Below, piece after piece: positions 29,191 through 41,521 of a stretch of 64,000 nt of DNA. The stretch is from Topomyia yanbarensis (Eukaryota > Arthropoda > Insecta > Diptera > Culicidae). Numbering within the stretch: position 1 is the stretch's first letter; every line of letters begins with the position of its first letter. The stretch covers positions 214,438,943-214,502,942 of the forward strand of contig NC_080671.1 of NCBI RefSeq assembly GCF_030247195.1. The letters are read 5' to 3'. Made by a program: the position numbers and the translations under genes. The notes under the pieces are model-generated. The model saw only the letters and a program-made list of their open reading frames with translations, was not told the origin of the DNA and did not search any database.

Positions 29191-30372
29191 CAGTTTGTCT
29201 TCACATCTCGGCCTGAGCAGAAGCAAAAATCGTCCCGCGAAAGTGAAAAGTCAATTCTACCTAAAAATCAATCGGTGCCTATCGTACAAGCAGTCCATAT
29301 AACAATAGCCTATACCGGCGTCGGCGGTAAAACATGATGATGAGTTATGTTCTACCATAGACCATGCGGTAGACTTGGGTGGAACGCCCAACTCCTACCA
29401 TGCAGAAGGCAAAAAAAATTTCTTCACATTTCCTTTCGATCATGCCCATATGAGCCTGCCTAGTTCTAGTTTTCCGTTCTAAGTTTATAACTGATTCGCT
29501 CTAGAATACCTATCCGTCTTTCAATTTCATTGCTTTCGTTTCTCTTAGTCTCAAATTTGCCGAAAATAGCCAACAAAATCGATACAGTAGAACCTTGCGG
29601 CAATTAAAACATAGTAACAAATAGCCTATACCTACTGTGCGATTTAGTGATGAGTGTCGGTGCCCAGCAAAAAGCAACCCAGATGCGACCGAACTGTGTT
29701 GCTGTTGATTTTTCGAAATGCCCCGTAAGATCAGCCATTCGGGAAGTGGAACAGTTATTAAAAGTGCAGATGGAACTCAATCTGGATGAAGTGAAAACCC
29801 TACAAATGCATCATATCAAACATTGCGTGCTGATTTCGTTCAAGAACATTAACCAAGCTGAGTCATTCGCCTCGCGAAACAACATGCAGCACACCGCCGA
29901 ATGCGGCAATGTTAACCGTTGTGTGTCCGACGCGGTACCCGGGTACCTTTTTAGGTTTCAATTAATTAAATTCCTATGTTTTATCCATAGCTGGAAATTG
30001 AAACTTTGTGATATCTTAGAACTTTAATAAGTCAAGCTTTTGGGTTAATAATATTGTTGATATAGTAAGGGTGGGAATGAGGAGAGACTCCTGAATTTTT
30101 TTACTACGTAACAGGCCGACGTGGGTACCCGGGTACCCACAAAACTGAAATGCCTGTAACTAAGGTAATATCCAACCGATTTCGATACTTTTGGCCGTTT
30201 TGGATTCAGGAACTCATCCACTTTGGGACTTGGTAAAAATGAATCGGGTTACTTCATTCGATTCCCAAGAATTCAGGATTCCGGAAGCAGGTTCCAGTGC
30301 TAGGGTATCATTTGCGAACTTCAATGGAATACTAGCAATATGGGTATCAAAATTCATATATATATATAAAAA
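29191..30372 (+). mobile_element. LINE-derived insert with ORF1 fragment in the G1 leader
   Basis: Starts CAGTTTGTCTTCAC and ends in a TA/A-rich tail; an 11-bp duplication TGGAGATATAA lies at 29180-29190 and 30373-30383. The left half carries the ORF1 fragment below. The right half (29934-30372) is noncoding, with a 14-bp palindrome at 29934-29947 and a 20-bp palindrome at 30121-30140, both built of GGGTACCC, so it may itself be a patchwork. Confidence 0.65.
29650..29933 (+). pseudogene. ORF1 fragment of ORF1-only LINE family
   Basis: About 95 codons from MSVGAQQKATQ, with PVRSAIREVEQLLKVQMELN, TLQMHHIKHCVLISFKNINQ and SRNNMQHTAECGN. It aligns with the N-terminal part of the ORF at 52796-53800 (KVKMQLRFSEV, QLEHVRHAVLITFNKFAQAK, SQNNLKHVLVCDN). 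It breaks at the palindrome at 29934, before the knuckle domain. No reverse transcriptase follows. Confidence 0.7.
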
Positions 30373-30594
30373 TGGAGATATAAGTTAAAGGATTTTTTTA
30401 ATTAGGATTTCATGCCCATTACCTTTTCGGGAAATATTTGATATTTGGAGAGACACGTATTGTAAAGGATATTATAATGATAATGTTGATAACATTTTTT
30501 TTGTTTATAATATTTCTGCTTCAACTCTTATTGCAAAATATAACTTAAAATAATAAACTTACTACATAAATATTTTACTTTAACGCAAACTAAA

Positions 30595-32530
30595 ATGGGG
30601 TCTCGCTATCCCTATGCATTACATTTACATAATGAAGAAGTTGATTATGAATTGAAGTTGAGGAATTACGGGGAAGAGATTGTCAATTACTTAGAAACTA
30701 AACAAAGACTGTTCAAAAGGCTTTTTTATAGAGATGCTAAAGACAAGCCGTGCTATCGAACGCTTTATTCAATTGAACAAGAGTTTGACCTGATTGTGGC
30801 GCGAGTGAATTCGATTAGAACTGAGTTGGCGAAAGGGTCTGATTCTAGACTAGTGTCCAGACTCAGGCATTATTTATTGAGGGCGGGACGGAGCGAGGCT
30901 CTCGATGAAGATTCTGAGAAAATGAAACATACTTTGGTTGCTAACATACAAGATCTATTGAGAGAACACACCGCAACAGCAGCCGTATTACCTGAGAATA
31001 GACCGGAAGACGTAGAATATTCAGATCGTGACGAAACGGAGGATGACGGAGCAGCTGGAGCTGCTGGGAATACATCCAAGAGTCAAATTACCGGCCTGCT
31101 AGAGGGCGATGTCCGAACACCTATACAACAAGATGGTAATGCTAATAATAGTCCCACGAAAGAGCAATTACAAGTCAAAGTTCAGGTTATGGAAGAAGAA
31201 GTAAGGAACCTCAGAGCGAAACTAGAGCAGATGGCAAAAATTGTTAACCGCAACACTCACGGTCAGATACAGGCAGGCCACACATTTCAACGTGACAGAA
31301 ATATTAGTCATGGAAATCGACCAGAAACAAGTTACAACAGCTACACAGGAGCGGAGCGGAGAAAGCAACGACGAAGACGACACGCGAGAATGGATTTCAC
31401 GCAGACGACCCCGCCGAGCACATCGGAATGGGAATAGTAGGGAAGAGGTGAACGAAGAGAGTTTTTCGAGACGAGAGAGATAGCACCTTAGGGAAGATAG
31501 AGAGCAGTACGATCGAAGAATTGAAAAGTGGAACTTCTCATTCTCAGGAGATGTGAGAACCACAACATTAGAGGACTTCATTTACAAAGCTAAAATTCTA
31601 GCCAGCATGAATGGTATTCCAAAAGATATGTTGTTGAGTCATATCCACCTGCTATTAAGAGGGGAAGCCTCAAATTGTTTTTTTTTACTTACTACGAAGC
31701 AGATTGGAACTGAGATTCTTTCGAGACACGTATTCGCTATCGTTTTGGTAACCCAAGCCAAGACCCAGGAAACCGACAAAAAAATTTCGATCGGAAGCAA
31801 CAGAAAGGTGAAGCCTTCATAGCGTTTGTTACAGACGTGGAAAGGTTAAACAAATTTCTTACCAAACCCCTTTCTAGCCGTAGGAAATTTGAAAAAATAT
31901 GGGAAAACATGCGTCAACACTATCGGTCTAAATTGGCTTGCTTTTCAGTCAGTAATTTGGATGAACTAATTCAACTGAACTACCGCACTACCTATCGTTT
32001 TGGTAACCTAAGCCAAGACCAAGGAAACCGACAAAAAAAATTCGAACGGAAGCAACAGAAAGGTGAAACCTTCATAGCGTTTGTTACAGACGTGGAAAGG
32101 TTAAACAAACTTCTTACCAAACCCCTTTCTAGCCGTAGGAAATTTGAAAAAATATGGGAAAACATGCGTCAACACTATCGGTCTAAATTGGCTTGCTTTT
32201 CAGTCAGTAATTTGGATGAACTAATTCAACTGAACTACCAATCGATGCTAATGATCCGACGTTACACGTTATACTAATTCTCTAAGAACACAAGAGAGGA
32301 CCATAACTCGTGTAGGAAGTGAAATTCAGCAAGAAACTGTGAGGTTACCGATATGTTGGAACTGTCGACAACAAGGACATTTTTGGAGGGGATGCAAAGA
32401 GAGGAAAACCACGTTCTGTTACGTGTGCGGAAATCCAGGGAAAATATCCTCAACGTGTGAAAGCCACCCACGAAGGAATTCACTGCGACAGCCCTTGGAG
32501 ACAACACGTACTTCGGGAAACTGAAGAAGG
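30595..32530 (+). pseudogene. G1 gag
   Basis: Ty3/gypsy Gag, the structural protein of the particle. The first 280 codons are open from ATG 30595: an acidic, coiled-coil-forming N-terminal region (VQVMEEEVRNLRAKLEQMAK near residue 200). The reading then shifts near 31300 to the capsid-like part (REQYDRRIEKWNFSFSGDVR, LEDFIYKAKILASMNGIP), with a stop at 31481 and further shifts. A 255-bp tandem duplication at about 31741-32250 doubles a stretch of 85 codons. Two knuckles follow near 32350-32460: CWNCRQQGHFWRGC (intact) and CYVCGNPGKISSTC (Lys in the His position). Broken in several places. Confidence 0.8.
31741..32250 (+). repeat. 255-bp in-frame tandem duplication in G1 gag
   Basis: The word CGTTTTGGTAACC begins units at 31741 and 31996; the second unit repeats 85 codons (LTKPLSSRRKFEKIWENMRQ occurs twice). 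The unit length is a multiple of three. A few differences separate the units, for example ACAAATTTCTT against ACAAACTTCTT. Confidence 0.85.
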
Positions 32531-32613
32531 AATGCGGTGAGGGGAGATCTGACATTCCAAAGCATCATAGCAATCCCAACCAATCTACGCCGTACCTAAA
32601 CCCTTTCTTAGAG

Positions 32614-32752
32614 TTGCAGGGGATCCGTATACAAACAGGGCAGTGCCCACACATTACTGTTAAAATATTCGAGACAGAAGTAAGAGCACTTTTAGACTCA
32701 GGTGCAAGCATTAGTGTCATGAACTCAAAACAGTTGATTGACCGCTACGGGT
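32614..32752 (+). pseudogene. G1 protease, first part
   Basis: Aspartic protease of the gypsy Pol, with the active-site motif LLDSGASISVM. It is cut after DRYG by the G2 insertion and continues in the same frame at 45632. Confidence 0.82.
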
Positions 32753-33640
32753 TGTTAATGCCGACTAGCTCACGGCTATACCCACTCAGGGTCGACGTTC
32801 TAGCTTGCTTCAGGAGGACACACTTACCTTAACCATCGAAAACATTTCAAAGTAGATTGACAAGAAAGACCCACAATAGGGAAACCAGGAATTTGATCTA
32901 CAATAGAATTGCACGAAATACAAATTAGGTTAACATATTTATTTAAGATTTACATCGTCGTGACCCAACGTAAACGGGTACTCGTTGGCCACCAGCACGG
33001 AGCTCGCCGGCTTTCGTCTGGTTCGGCGTAACACGCCAACCTTTTCCGTCTTCGAAACGCTTTCGTCGTCGGGAACCTTCCTTCGGTCGACGCAGTATCC
33101 GATGTCACTTGGTTCCGGACAGGAGTTCTCTCGACTCGGCCCAGCGGACAGGCAGCACGGATGACCAATCAGTCCCATACACGAGGTCTCTTTTCCTTTT
33201 TTCGACCTTCGGGCCAACGCACTTTTTCTTGAACTTTCCGACACGTCTTTCTTCGGTCACGGTTCTATACTTTCTGCCAGACTCTCGCTATCTTCTCTCA
33301 TTCCTCTTTTCTTGCTTCCTATCTCGCAAATTTCTCCTATTTTTTCTTCCGGAAACGTCAGTCTTACCATCATTGCAGATAGGTGACGTTAATGAGATGT
33401 GACGGTAGAGATGTGAAACGTGTATTCGTTCGTCGATCATTTGATCAGGGTTGTAATAAAGGTGGGGTGAAGAGGGTGGGGGGGGGGGATGTTTTTCTTT
33501 TAAAAAATTATAAGTTATTAATTTACCACTTTCAAATTAAGCTACTATCTGCTATTTTTTCCAATTTTACGCTAGCTCTTTCCAATACCATGGTCTCCAT
33601 AAAGTGGTCTAAATTTATTGTTAACGGTTGGTTGGTAACA
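32753..33640 (-). repeat. G2 3' LTR (left copy)
   Basis: TGTTAATGCCGACTAG to GGTTGGTAACA on the plus strand, about 888 bp. It is missing 370-odd bases present in the right copy (44575-44947). Contains a poly-G run near 33478. GGGT on its left (32749-32752) is the duplicated target. Confidence 0.85.
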
Positions 33641-33660
33641 ATCATCCCTCCCCCCAATAA
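33641..33660 (-). promoter_or_regulatory. Polypurine tract of G2
   Basis: On the minus strand ATTGGGGGGAGGGATGAT runs straight into the LTR start TGTTACC, the expected place for second-strand priming. Confidence 0.7.
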
Positions 33661-34191
33661 AAAAAAATTACCAAACACGGAGTACGTGAGTTGTAATTTT
33701 TTGACATTAAAAATGTCTTACTCCACTATCTGGAGCTAGGTGTCATTCTAAAATCTAAACTATCTCCCATGTAACGAAACTATGTAAGGTTTGCACGCTT
33801 ATAACTCCGATATTACTAGATGGATTTTAATCATTCATACACCAACCGATTCAGAAACACTTAACTTAAATATTGGTAATAATTTAATATCTCCCCAATA
33901 AGAGTAGACTTTTGGAAATTGGTAAAATTAAAAAGTTCACGAAAAATGGGAAAATTACCAGTCGTGAGGCAGATTTCTCAGACACAGCCGTCAAAAGAGG
34001 GCAGCTTAGTTGCTCAATGAAACATGAAAAGTCATAAATAGAAGCAACGCATGTCCGTTTAAATCAGTTGTTGCTCTTATCCCATACGAGCAACATCGTC
34101 TCCGGGCGATGCAATAAGCGCTATCGATTTTCGATAACGTTGGCATTTGCACACACTCGCACCTAAGTGACTAAACCATATACGGTTAGTT

Positions 34192-34256
34192 TATAAATGG
34201 AGGTGACGCGTACCCGTTTGAATCAGTTTTTGTTCTTATGTCGAACGGGTAAGATC
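34192..34256 (+). promoter_or_regulatory. Predicted core promoter of U3
   Basis: TTATAAATGG, TCAGTT with +1 at 34225, CGAACGG at +18, AGATC at 34252-34256. Confidence 0.55.
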
Positions 34257-34643
34257 ATGGCTGCAGCGTCTGGGCACTACAATAAGCGGTTGACGCTATG
34301 CATTTTCGGCAGCGGTGGCCCTGTGCGAATTTTTCGGGTACCAGCACGGTGTCACAGAATGATTTGCAAAGTGGGTGGACGGGGTGGTTTGGATTTAATT
34401 CAATACGGTGTGTGCTGCTTAAGAGTGTTGCGTTTGAAAAAAATATATTTATTTTTATGCATGCGTGTGCGTTGTAACTTGTTAATCCATGTTTACGGCT
34501 CTTTGTAGCTGCGTAGGGTAAAGAGCCTATTGGTTTTCATGTTTCATATTTCGGTTATATGTTTTTTATCAGTAAGGCATCTGACAACGTGCTTCTGTTG
34601 TTATTGCACTGTTCAGCAGCGTAGTATTTTATATAGGAGAGTA

Positions 34644-34759
34644 CACTCAGGTTTTTTTACGCGGATTTTGAAATTTACGCGGTTTTCATCATCGCGTTTT
34701 TTTAATTTACGCGGTTTTCATTTACACGGCCTGTATCCCCTGCGTGAAAAATCTGAGTG
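34644..34759. mobile_element. CACTCAGG MITE in U3
   Basis: TA-flanked; the interior has an extra ACGCGGTTTTCATC repeat compared with the U1 and U2 copies, shared with U4. Confidence 0.65.
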
Positions 34760-35388
34760 TAATTGCATCGGAAATAATCACATTCCCAGCAAGAACTTTT
34801 TGTTTTCTAATTTCAAACACTTTTGTTTAGTACTGCACACAACGGAAAATTTTAAAACAGAACTTACCGTCCCAGCAGCAGTTTAAGCGGGTGTTCTTTT
34901 TCGATTCAAATTCAAGCCATGTCTTAAGCGTTACTGGACTTAAAATTGTTTTCCCAGTTTATCCATTCAGAATATCTGTCCTACCCTATGTATTTAAAAC
35001 ACAGTTCAAATTGCGTTTTAAAGTATACAACAAATAGAACGGTTGGGTATACTAATTTAAATTTTAAAGTAAATCTGTTTTAAATTATTAAACAAATCGC
35101 TGTACTTAAGATATAATTATGTCAGTCCTATTACCACATAAAACAGCTATATAACATAAAACGCTGCAGAATTGGTTTAATAATACAATGTACAATACAC
35201 TACAGAGTTATAACACGTTTTAATAATTAGCAACAAGAAAAATGTCACCAAGATAGCATAAAAACCCGTTTTAACTGGTAGTGCGAACGTTGCATAACAA
35301 TGTTATTTATCAAATAATTTCATTTTTTCCACCACTAATCGATCAAGAAATACTTAAACTTAAGATTGTTTACTTAAGTTCATTAGTA

Positions 35389-36351
35389 GGGGAACATGGG
35401 GAGACTTTTCAGCTAAAACTGCATAAATCTCTAAAAAAGCCTTCAATCCCCCAAAAATCATTCAGATATAATGCGCAAAGTTATTGCGCGTCTTCATAAT
35501 TTTTTGTAGAATTTTTAATTTAATTTTTGAAAAGTTACAAAAGTTTTTCTGTGATCGTTTTTCTGGTCAAGTCTCCCCATTGCGGGGAGACTTGACCAAG
35601 GCGTGGGGAGACTTGACCAAGAGAATTTTGAAAAATCATAACAAAAAATAATGACATAAAACATACTGTAATTATTTTTTCCCTATTGTCGAGATCCTTA
35701 GGTAGCAGTAAAAAATATAAAAGAATTGCATTTGATAAATTTTGATTTTTTTAAATGCATTTCTTTTTAAGGATTAACTGTACTGCTTGCATTGCATGTT
35801 CACACGTCACGAAATCAGTCCTACTATTGCTAACTTTGCTTACAAATTTTAAAATATAAAGACTTATGTTTGGGGTGGGATTTTTTTTATGGCGATTAAC
35901 ATTAACAGTAGATACCAAAGCATAATAAATATTGGGAATTTTGTATCTTTCTTCAACTGATCGCCACTTGGTCAAGTCTCCCCATAAAATCTTGGTAAAG
36001 TCTCCAATTTCATGCGATTTCTAGTAAAAACTATTCCAATGTTCCAGTTTATGTAAAATCATTTCACTGCTTCACAAGGATTAAGATGGTAAATTAGTCC
36101 TTTAATAGTAATTAGTAGTCGAGTAGATATGACCATACAAAGTTTGATAAAAAATTACATCATTTAATGCAAATTTATTTATCACGTAATATTTTCTGCA
36201 AGGAAAGGATTTTTTACTCCAAACTTTCAAAATTACCTTAAGAGATCGAAACAAGTATAAGAATATTTTTGAAAAAAAATTAAGAATCGGATAGAAGACG
36301 CCATAGCCGAAAATAGAATTTTGCGCTTGGTCAAGTCTCCCCATGTTCCCC
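35389..36351. mobile_element. TA-flanked TIR element with AAGTCTCCCC subrepeats, in U3
   Basis: Ends GGGGAACATGGGGAGACTT and its inverse, between TA at 35387-35388 and 36352-36353. U2 keeps the empty site with one TA. CTTGGTCAAGTCTCCCC-type words occur in opposing orientation near 35567-35625, at 35968-36005 and at the right end. Noncoding; a relative in design, not in sequence, of 4996-6344. Confidence 0.85.
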
Positions 36352-36619
36352 TACATTTTAGTGTTTCCGTTGGCGGGCGTGGGCTTCCTCATCAAAGCTC
36401 TCAATATGGAACCTTTCTTTTGAATATATTTTCTGGACAGACCAGCCTATTTTTACTAGATGGATCAGCCAAATAATGCCAATCACCTAGTGAGATACTT
36501 GATTAATTAATAGATTACCGTTAAAAGACCTTCAATAAATTATGTTTTGATGGGGAGGGTATATAGCAAATTGCAACATATGAAAACAGGCGAGTGAACA
36601 AGAACGTGAGTCGATATGT

Positions 36620-37389
36620 CGTCGCTGTTGTGCTATCTTATGACAAGCGCCATTTAGCTCATTTCGAGAAAAACGATTTTTAAAGTTTGAGATTGAATAT
36701 CTTGAAAATTATAAATGGTATAAACAATTCAATGAAGACAATTGATGCTTCTATCTATTCTTTATAAATCTCTCAAATATTATGAGGATCGGTTGACTAT
36801 GTTGCGAGTTTTGACTATAAATGTAAACAAAAGTCGCACTCACACGTGTCATAGGTGTGTATAGATGACAAAATTTGTATGGCGTGTCATAACCGTGCAT
36901 GGAAAATTTTTCATAGAAAAAAATCATCGATTATTAACTTTTATTCATATGTTTGGTTTAGTTTGGCCTATAAACAATCGGTGAGATGCATTTTAAAGGA
37001 AATGAGTCAGAGAATCTAGCAAAAATAGTTATTTTTGGTTACAGTGTTGCCAAATATGCTATATTTCCAGTTTAAAACTAAAACTACATTTTTCTCACAA
37101 TTCGTGTAATTTTATTTTGAAAATTATTATGCCATTGTGTTCTTTAGAGAGTTTTACACATAAAAACATCTTATATATCAAGATACCTTGAGGTAATCCT
37201 TAGACACAGTCATTTGAAGCAAAAAATTCAAAATTTCTCATCATGTTTTTAGCTATATCTCAGTAACCAAGCAGAATATCAAAATTCTGAAAACGCCACT
37301 TTGTAGAGATTTTTTAGACACGTGATGTGGCATATCTATCTCAGTTTACCCCAAAATGGCGTTTGTCATAAGATAGCACATCAGCGACG
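36620..37389. mobile_element. MITE with 26-bp TIR and ATGT duplication, in U3
   Basis: TIR CGTCGCTGTTGTGCTATCTT and six more bases, one mismatch between ends. ATGT lies on both sides (36616-36619, 37390-37393), and U2 has the single site CGATATGTGTGATAG. Noncoding; superfamily unknown. Confidence 0.85.
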
Positions 37390-37479
37390 ATGTGTGATAG
37401 ATAAAATTCATTTGCACGCTCTTGAAAAAAGCTAAATTTTTAATGTCACTGTGGTCGTGTCCTGTACACAACCCTTTAA

Positions 37480-38454
37480 TTTTTTTTTCATGGATTGACC
37501 TTTTCCTGAATCGAGGCCTACGTGAAATAGTGCTCATCGATTAAACAATTCTCCGGGTCCGTTTATTTTGTTTGGATTATAAACCCTTGCTACAGATGGA
37601 TATTATGAATTTACCTTTCTGCGCTGTAAATCAATTCCAACTGAATTTACTGATTAGGTTGCTGTTTATAAATTTGTCGCATTCCTATTTTATTTTTATT
37701 TATTGTAATCCTGTTTTGATTCTATATTTTTAATTACTTATTCCTAGACGTCGTATTTATTTATTCTAATATTCCCGTTCACAATCTCACACATTTGGGT
37801 ACCCTTTGAACTCTTTCATTCCCCATTCATTCCTCTTTTCATTAATCCTTAATTTCCTAGTCTACCTTAACTATCATCCATCTAGCAGACAAGCGATATC
37901 TACATAGACACTGCTAATTAGAAGATAAGATCCCTCTTCTAATCCTACGACGAGGCAAATAACCTGCTACTTCATCGGATTTTCACTATTGCAAGTTATG
38001 AAAACTTATCATATATCTCACAGAAAGAGAAAGTTTTGCATCTGTTTATGTCTGTGACCAAGTCGTTTTTTCCAAAGGAATGGTCCCTCGACTTATCGCT
38101 TTCCCTTCTTTCTAGCAAAGATGCGAGCCACTAGGTAGTTGCCAAATTTTTAAAGTGAAATAATTAATTTGACAACGCCAAACATGGTGGGAATCAAAAC
38201 AAATCCTGATTGATGCTGGTATAGTATCGTAGGCAAAAGTTTATTTCAGCAGTGGAAAATTACTAACTCTAAAAGGACCTACTTTGAAGGAGAGAGAATT
38301 GCTTTTCGCCAAACCGATTAGAACGCAATTCAATATTTATTTTATATTTTGTCGGTCGAACGAAACCATTGCGGAAAGGGAATAATTGTTACCCGTACAA
38401 GTTATTCCATTTCTCAAGTGTGAGCACTGAGTTGGATAGAGTAGTGGTTCGGTT
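37480..38454 (-). other. G2 3' untranslated internal region
   Basis: Between the integrase stop and the U3 insertion. AT-rich, no open frame of note, no env-like sequence. Confidence 0.55.
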
Positions 38455-39530
38455 TTAAGCAGGTTTGAGCTGCACGGCAGACCATACGTCCAGTGATTTG
38501 CCATCAAGATCTGCGATCTCGTATGATGATGATCCTATTTTCCGTATTATTGTCGCCGGTAGGTACTGTGGCCCATACTTGGCATTGTAGTTATCTAAAG
38601 CGCTTGATTGCTTTAAATTGCGTCTATAGATCGTTTGGCCTACCTGTAATGGTTTTCCAAATGCTCGATGCCGAAGGTTATATCGATTGAGGCCTTCCTG
38701 GTGGGCTACTTTAAGATTACTTTGAATAAAATTATTAATATTGCCAAACATTTCAGTTTGTCGTCGTGCACGCTCTTCGGTGGATATTTTTGGATCGTCA
38801 TTACCGAAGCTATGATCAGATCCTTTAATGAACATTTCGTAACCATGCGTCGAAAAAAAAGGGGTTAGTTCCATCGCAGAATGTTCCGAAGTGTTCATAA
38901 CAGCTTCTACTTCGGACAACTTTGTGTCCCAGAGTTTTTGATCCGTTTTTACATAAGTTCGTATGGCGGCGTTTACTGTTCTGTTAACCCGTTCGACAGG
39001 GTTTGCCTGTGAATGGTACTTTGAGTTTAGCCAATGCCGAATGTCGAACCGGGAACAGAGCGAACGAAACTCATGAGACAAGAAGCACGAAGCGTTATCC
39101 GTAATGAGTACCTCGGGCACTGAATTCCGGTAGAACCAGTGGTCTCGCAATGCCTTGCAGAGGTTTTTACTCTCAATCTTACGGAATGGGATCAGCATTA
39201 TCCACTTGCTGAAAAGATCTACGATAGATAAAATATATTGATTTTGATTACGACTTCTAGGCAATGGACCTATGAAGTCTAAGGCGATAATCTGCCACGG
39301 ATGGCATGTAATTCGTTGTTCGCCTAGCGGTGGTGCTAAAGCAATGTTAGGGGCTTTCGTTTCTTTACAGGTGGCACATTTACCTACATATTCACGTACG
39401 TCAAGTACCATCCGAGGCCAATGATATCGCAGACGAATTCGACTGAGGGTTCGATCGATGCCCAAATGCATCGAATTATCATGACATTCGTATATGATGA
39501 GGTTACGTTCGGCAGGATGTGGAAATATTT
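38455..39530 (-). pseudogene. G2 integrase
   Basis: Integrase part of gypsy Pol: joins element cDNA to target DNA. N-terminal zinc-binding HHCC (HDNSMHLG ... CATC), then the DDE core with ALDFIGPLPRS, VLITDNASCFLS and NPVERVNRTV, then a basic C-terminal domain with GPQYLPATIIRKIGSSSYEI. The frame from 39471 to 38455 is open (338 codons); a TGA at about 39530, where Trp is expected, separates it from the upstream Pol reading. All three catalytic acidic residues are present. Confidence 0.85.
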
Positions 39531-41240
39531 TTCAGTCGAACCTATCATCGTGCGGCTCACTGGGATTCGCGACGTACTTGTATAGTACCCCTTCCCGAAT
39601 CTGAAAATCTACATTTTTGTCTGGTTCCTCGGAAACTTTTTTCAGTAGATCATCATATAACGTCTCGGCAGCGTTGATAGAATTTGCGTTCAGTTTGGTT
39701 GTGGGGGACGAAGGAGAAACTGTACTTGCACCGGCGGCGGCAGCGACAACTGCTACACTACGGGAGAGTGCGTCTGCCACCACATTTTCTTTACCTCGAC
39801 GATGACAAATCGTCATATCATAATGCTGTAACTCCAGACACCATCGACTGCACCGAGATGCCGTTTTCCAGTTCGCCGTCATCATATGAGTTAAGGCTGC
39901 TGAGTCGGTGATCACCGTAAAATGGGAACCCTCGATGTAGCCCCGAAGGCGTCGATGGACAAAAGAACAGCCGCATGCGTGGTAATTCTTTTGAGGAGTT
40001 GTCAGCTTGTGTGAAAAGAAAGCAACCACTCTTTCGAATCCGTCTTGAACTTAGGTCAAGACTCCTGTGACAGCAACATCGCTGGCATCGGTTTGAAGGG
40101 TGAATTCCCTTGAGAAGTCCGGACAAGTTAGAACGGGAGCTGAGATTAGCTTTTCCTTAATTAGGTGGAATGCTTCTTCAGCCGATTCGTTCCAACCCAA
40201 TACCTTCGACTTGGTTTTCAGCAAGTCTTTTAGGGGGGACGTAATTCCGCTAAAGTCCTCTATGAATCGGCGATAGTAATTTGCCATTCCTAGGAACCGC
40301 CGAAGCTTAGTGACGGTATTAGGCCGGTCGTAATCCACAATGGCTCGGACTTTGTCTGGGTTGGCCCTAAGGCCCTCGGTTGACAACAAGTATCCTAGAA
40401 ACGGCAATTCACTAACGCCGAACTTAGTTTTTTCAAGGTTTATAGAAAGGTTCGCTTCTGTTAGGCGTTTCGCTACTTCTGTAAGGAGCTGTACGTGATG
40501 CTCGAACGTCTCCGATACTATGACAATATCGTCAAGGTATACGAAGACATTCGGTTCCAATTCACCGTGCCCGAGGACCCTGTCCATCAGACGGGACAGG
40601 GTTGCTGGACTGTTCACAAGCCCGAACGGTAACCTGGTGAATTGGAACATGCCCTTGCCCTGGATACTGAACGCAGTGTATCTTCTAGAGCCCTTCTCCA
40701 ACGCAATTTGGAGAAATGCTTCCGACAGATCTATCGTACTAAAGTATTTGGCCTTTGGAAGCTGTCCAAGAATTCGGCCTGGATGGGGCAAGGGATATGC
40801 ATCACGTACAGTTCTCTCGTTTATTTTACGAGCATCCAAACAGAGACGAACCTTTCCAGTTGGTTTTATAACCGGCACCACATTGGAGCACCAATCTGAG
40901 TGGGATCTCTCGATTATTCCAATCGATAACATCCTCTCCAATTCATCCGCTACCTTATGTTGCACCTTAGGGGAAAGAGAATATGGGTATTGGCGTACTG
41001 GGGTTTTCCCTTCCCATTTTTCGTCAATCTTGATCTCGTGCTCGATCAGAGGTGTTACAGTCAAACCATCCTGGCGGGCACCCAGAAACAGTTCTTTTAT
41101 TTCTGTGAGCTGCTTTAACTCCGACTCGGTAAACGAGTCTGTGGCAGAAGAATGTACTTCGAGAGTAGCACAGTCCCTCATAGTTGGCCATATCTGAAAT
41201 TTCTGCCAAAAGTCCATACCAAGTATGCAATCGACCAACT
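39531..41240 (-). pseudogene. G2 reverse transcriptase and RNase H
   Basis: From 41238 the frame gives the end of protease (LGMDFWQKF), then reverse transcriptase: KVRLCLDARKINE, STIDLSEAFLQI, LPFGLVNSPATL, the catalytic FVYLDDIVI, FLGYLLSTEG and RRFLGMANYYRRFI. RNase H begins FTLQTDASDVAV; a TAA stop at about 40050 follows GVLT, and the same frame continues with FFSHKL, FTVITDSAALTHM and ADALSRS. So one nonsense codon breaks an otherwise whole RT-RNase H. Together with the integrase stop, G2 pol has only two visible stops. Confidence 0.87.
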
Positions 41241-41521
41241 AAGGTTTGGATTATCTTAATGCGACCTGCGAAATTGAAAGGAATGGAAAGCTGGCCGAGT
41301 ACTTCTAGTTTTGACCCATTGGCAGAGCGTACCACCGTGGGTCGGTTCAATGGTCTCAGCCTTTGATTGTTAAGTCTACGAAAAACATCTTCACTAATTA
41401 AAGTTAATTGGCTCCCAGAGTCTAGTAGACCTTGTGAGGGTTGGCCATAAATCTTGATGTTGGCGTAAGGTCGGTTGTCGTTGGTATCTTTAATAGAAAT
41501 ATTAAGGACCTGATCGCTCAA
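41240..41521 (-). pseudogene. G2 protease
   Basis: Aspartic protease: GLLDSGSQLTLISEDVF carries the active site DSG, followed by VVRSANGSKLEVLGQL. A frameshift near 41225 separates it from the LGMDFWQKF end that leads into reverse transcriptase. It directly follows the knuckle region of gag. Confidence 0.8.

Larger units (their letters stand above)
33712..37479 (+). mobile_element. U3: Helentron-like unit in G2
   Basis: Starts TGACATTAAAAATGTC, ends CCCTTTAA, and sits in a T run with no duplication. The subterminal inverse (37434-37448) has one change (AAATTTTTAATGTCA). It shares with U4 two nested MITEs at identical positions (35389-36351 and 36620-37389) that U2 lacks. Very similar to U4 throughout, so U3 and U4 are recent sister copies. 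No ORF. Confidence 0.65.

Noticed and set aside
29140..30450. Repeat of CGGGAAATATTTGA.ATTTGGAGA on both sides of the ORF1 insert as a long target duplication
   Set aside because: The two versions differ too much; the exact 11-bp TGGAGATATAA is the better duplication, and the longer similarity is probably an older repeat in the G1 leader.
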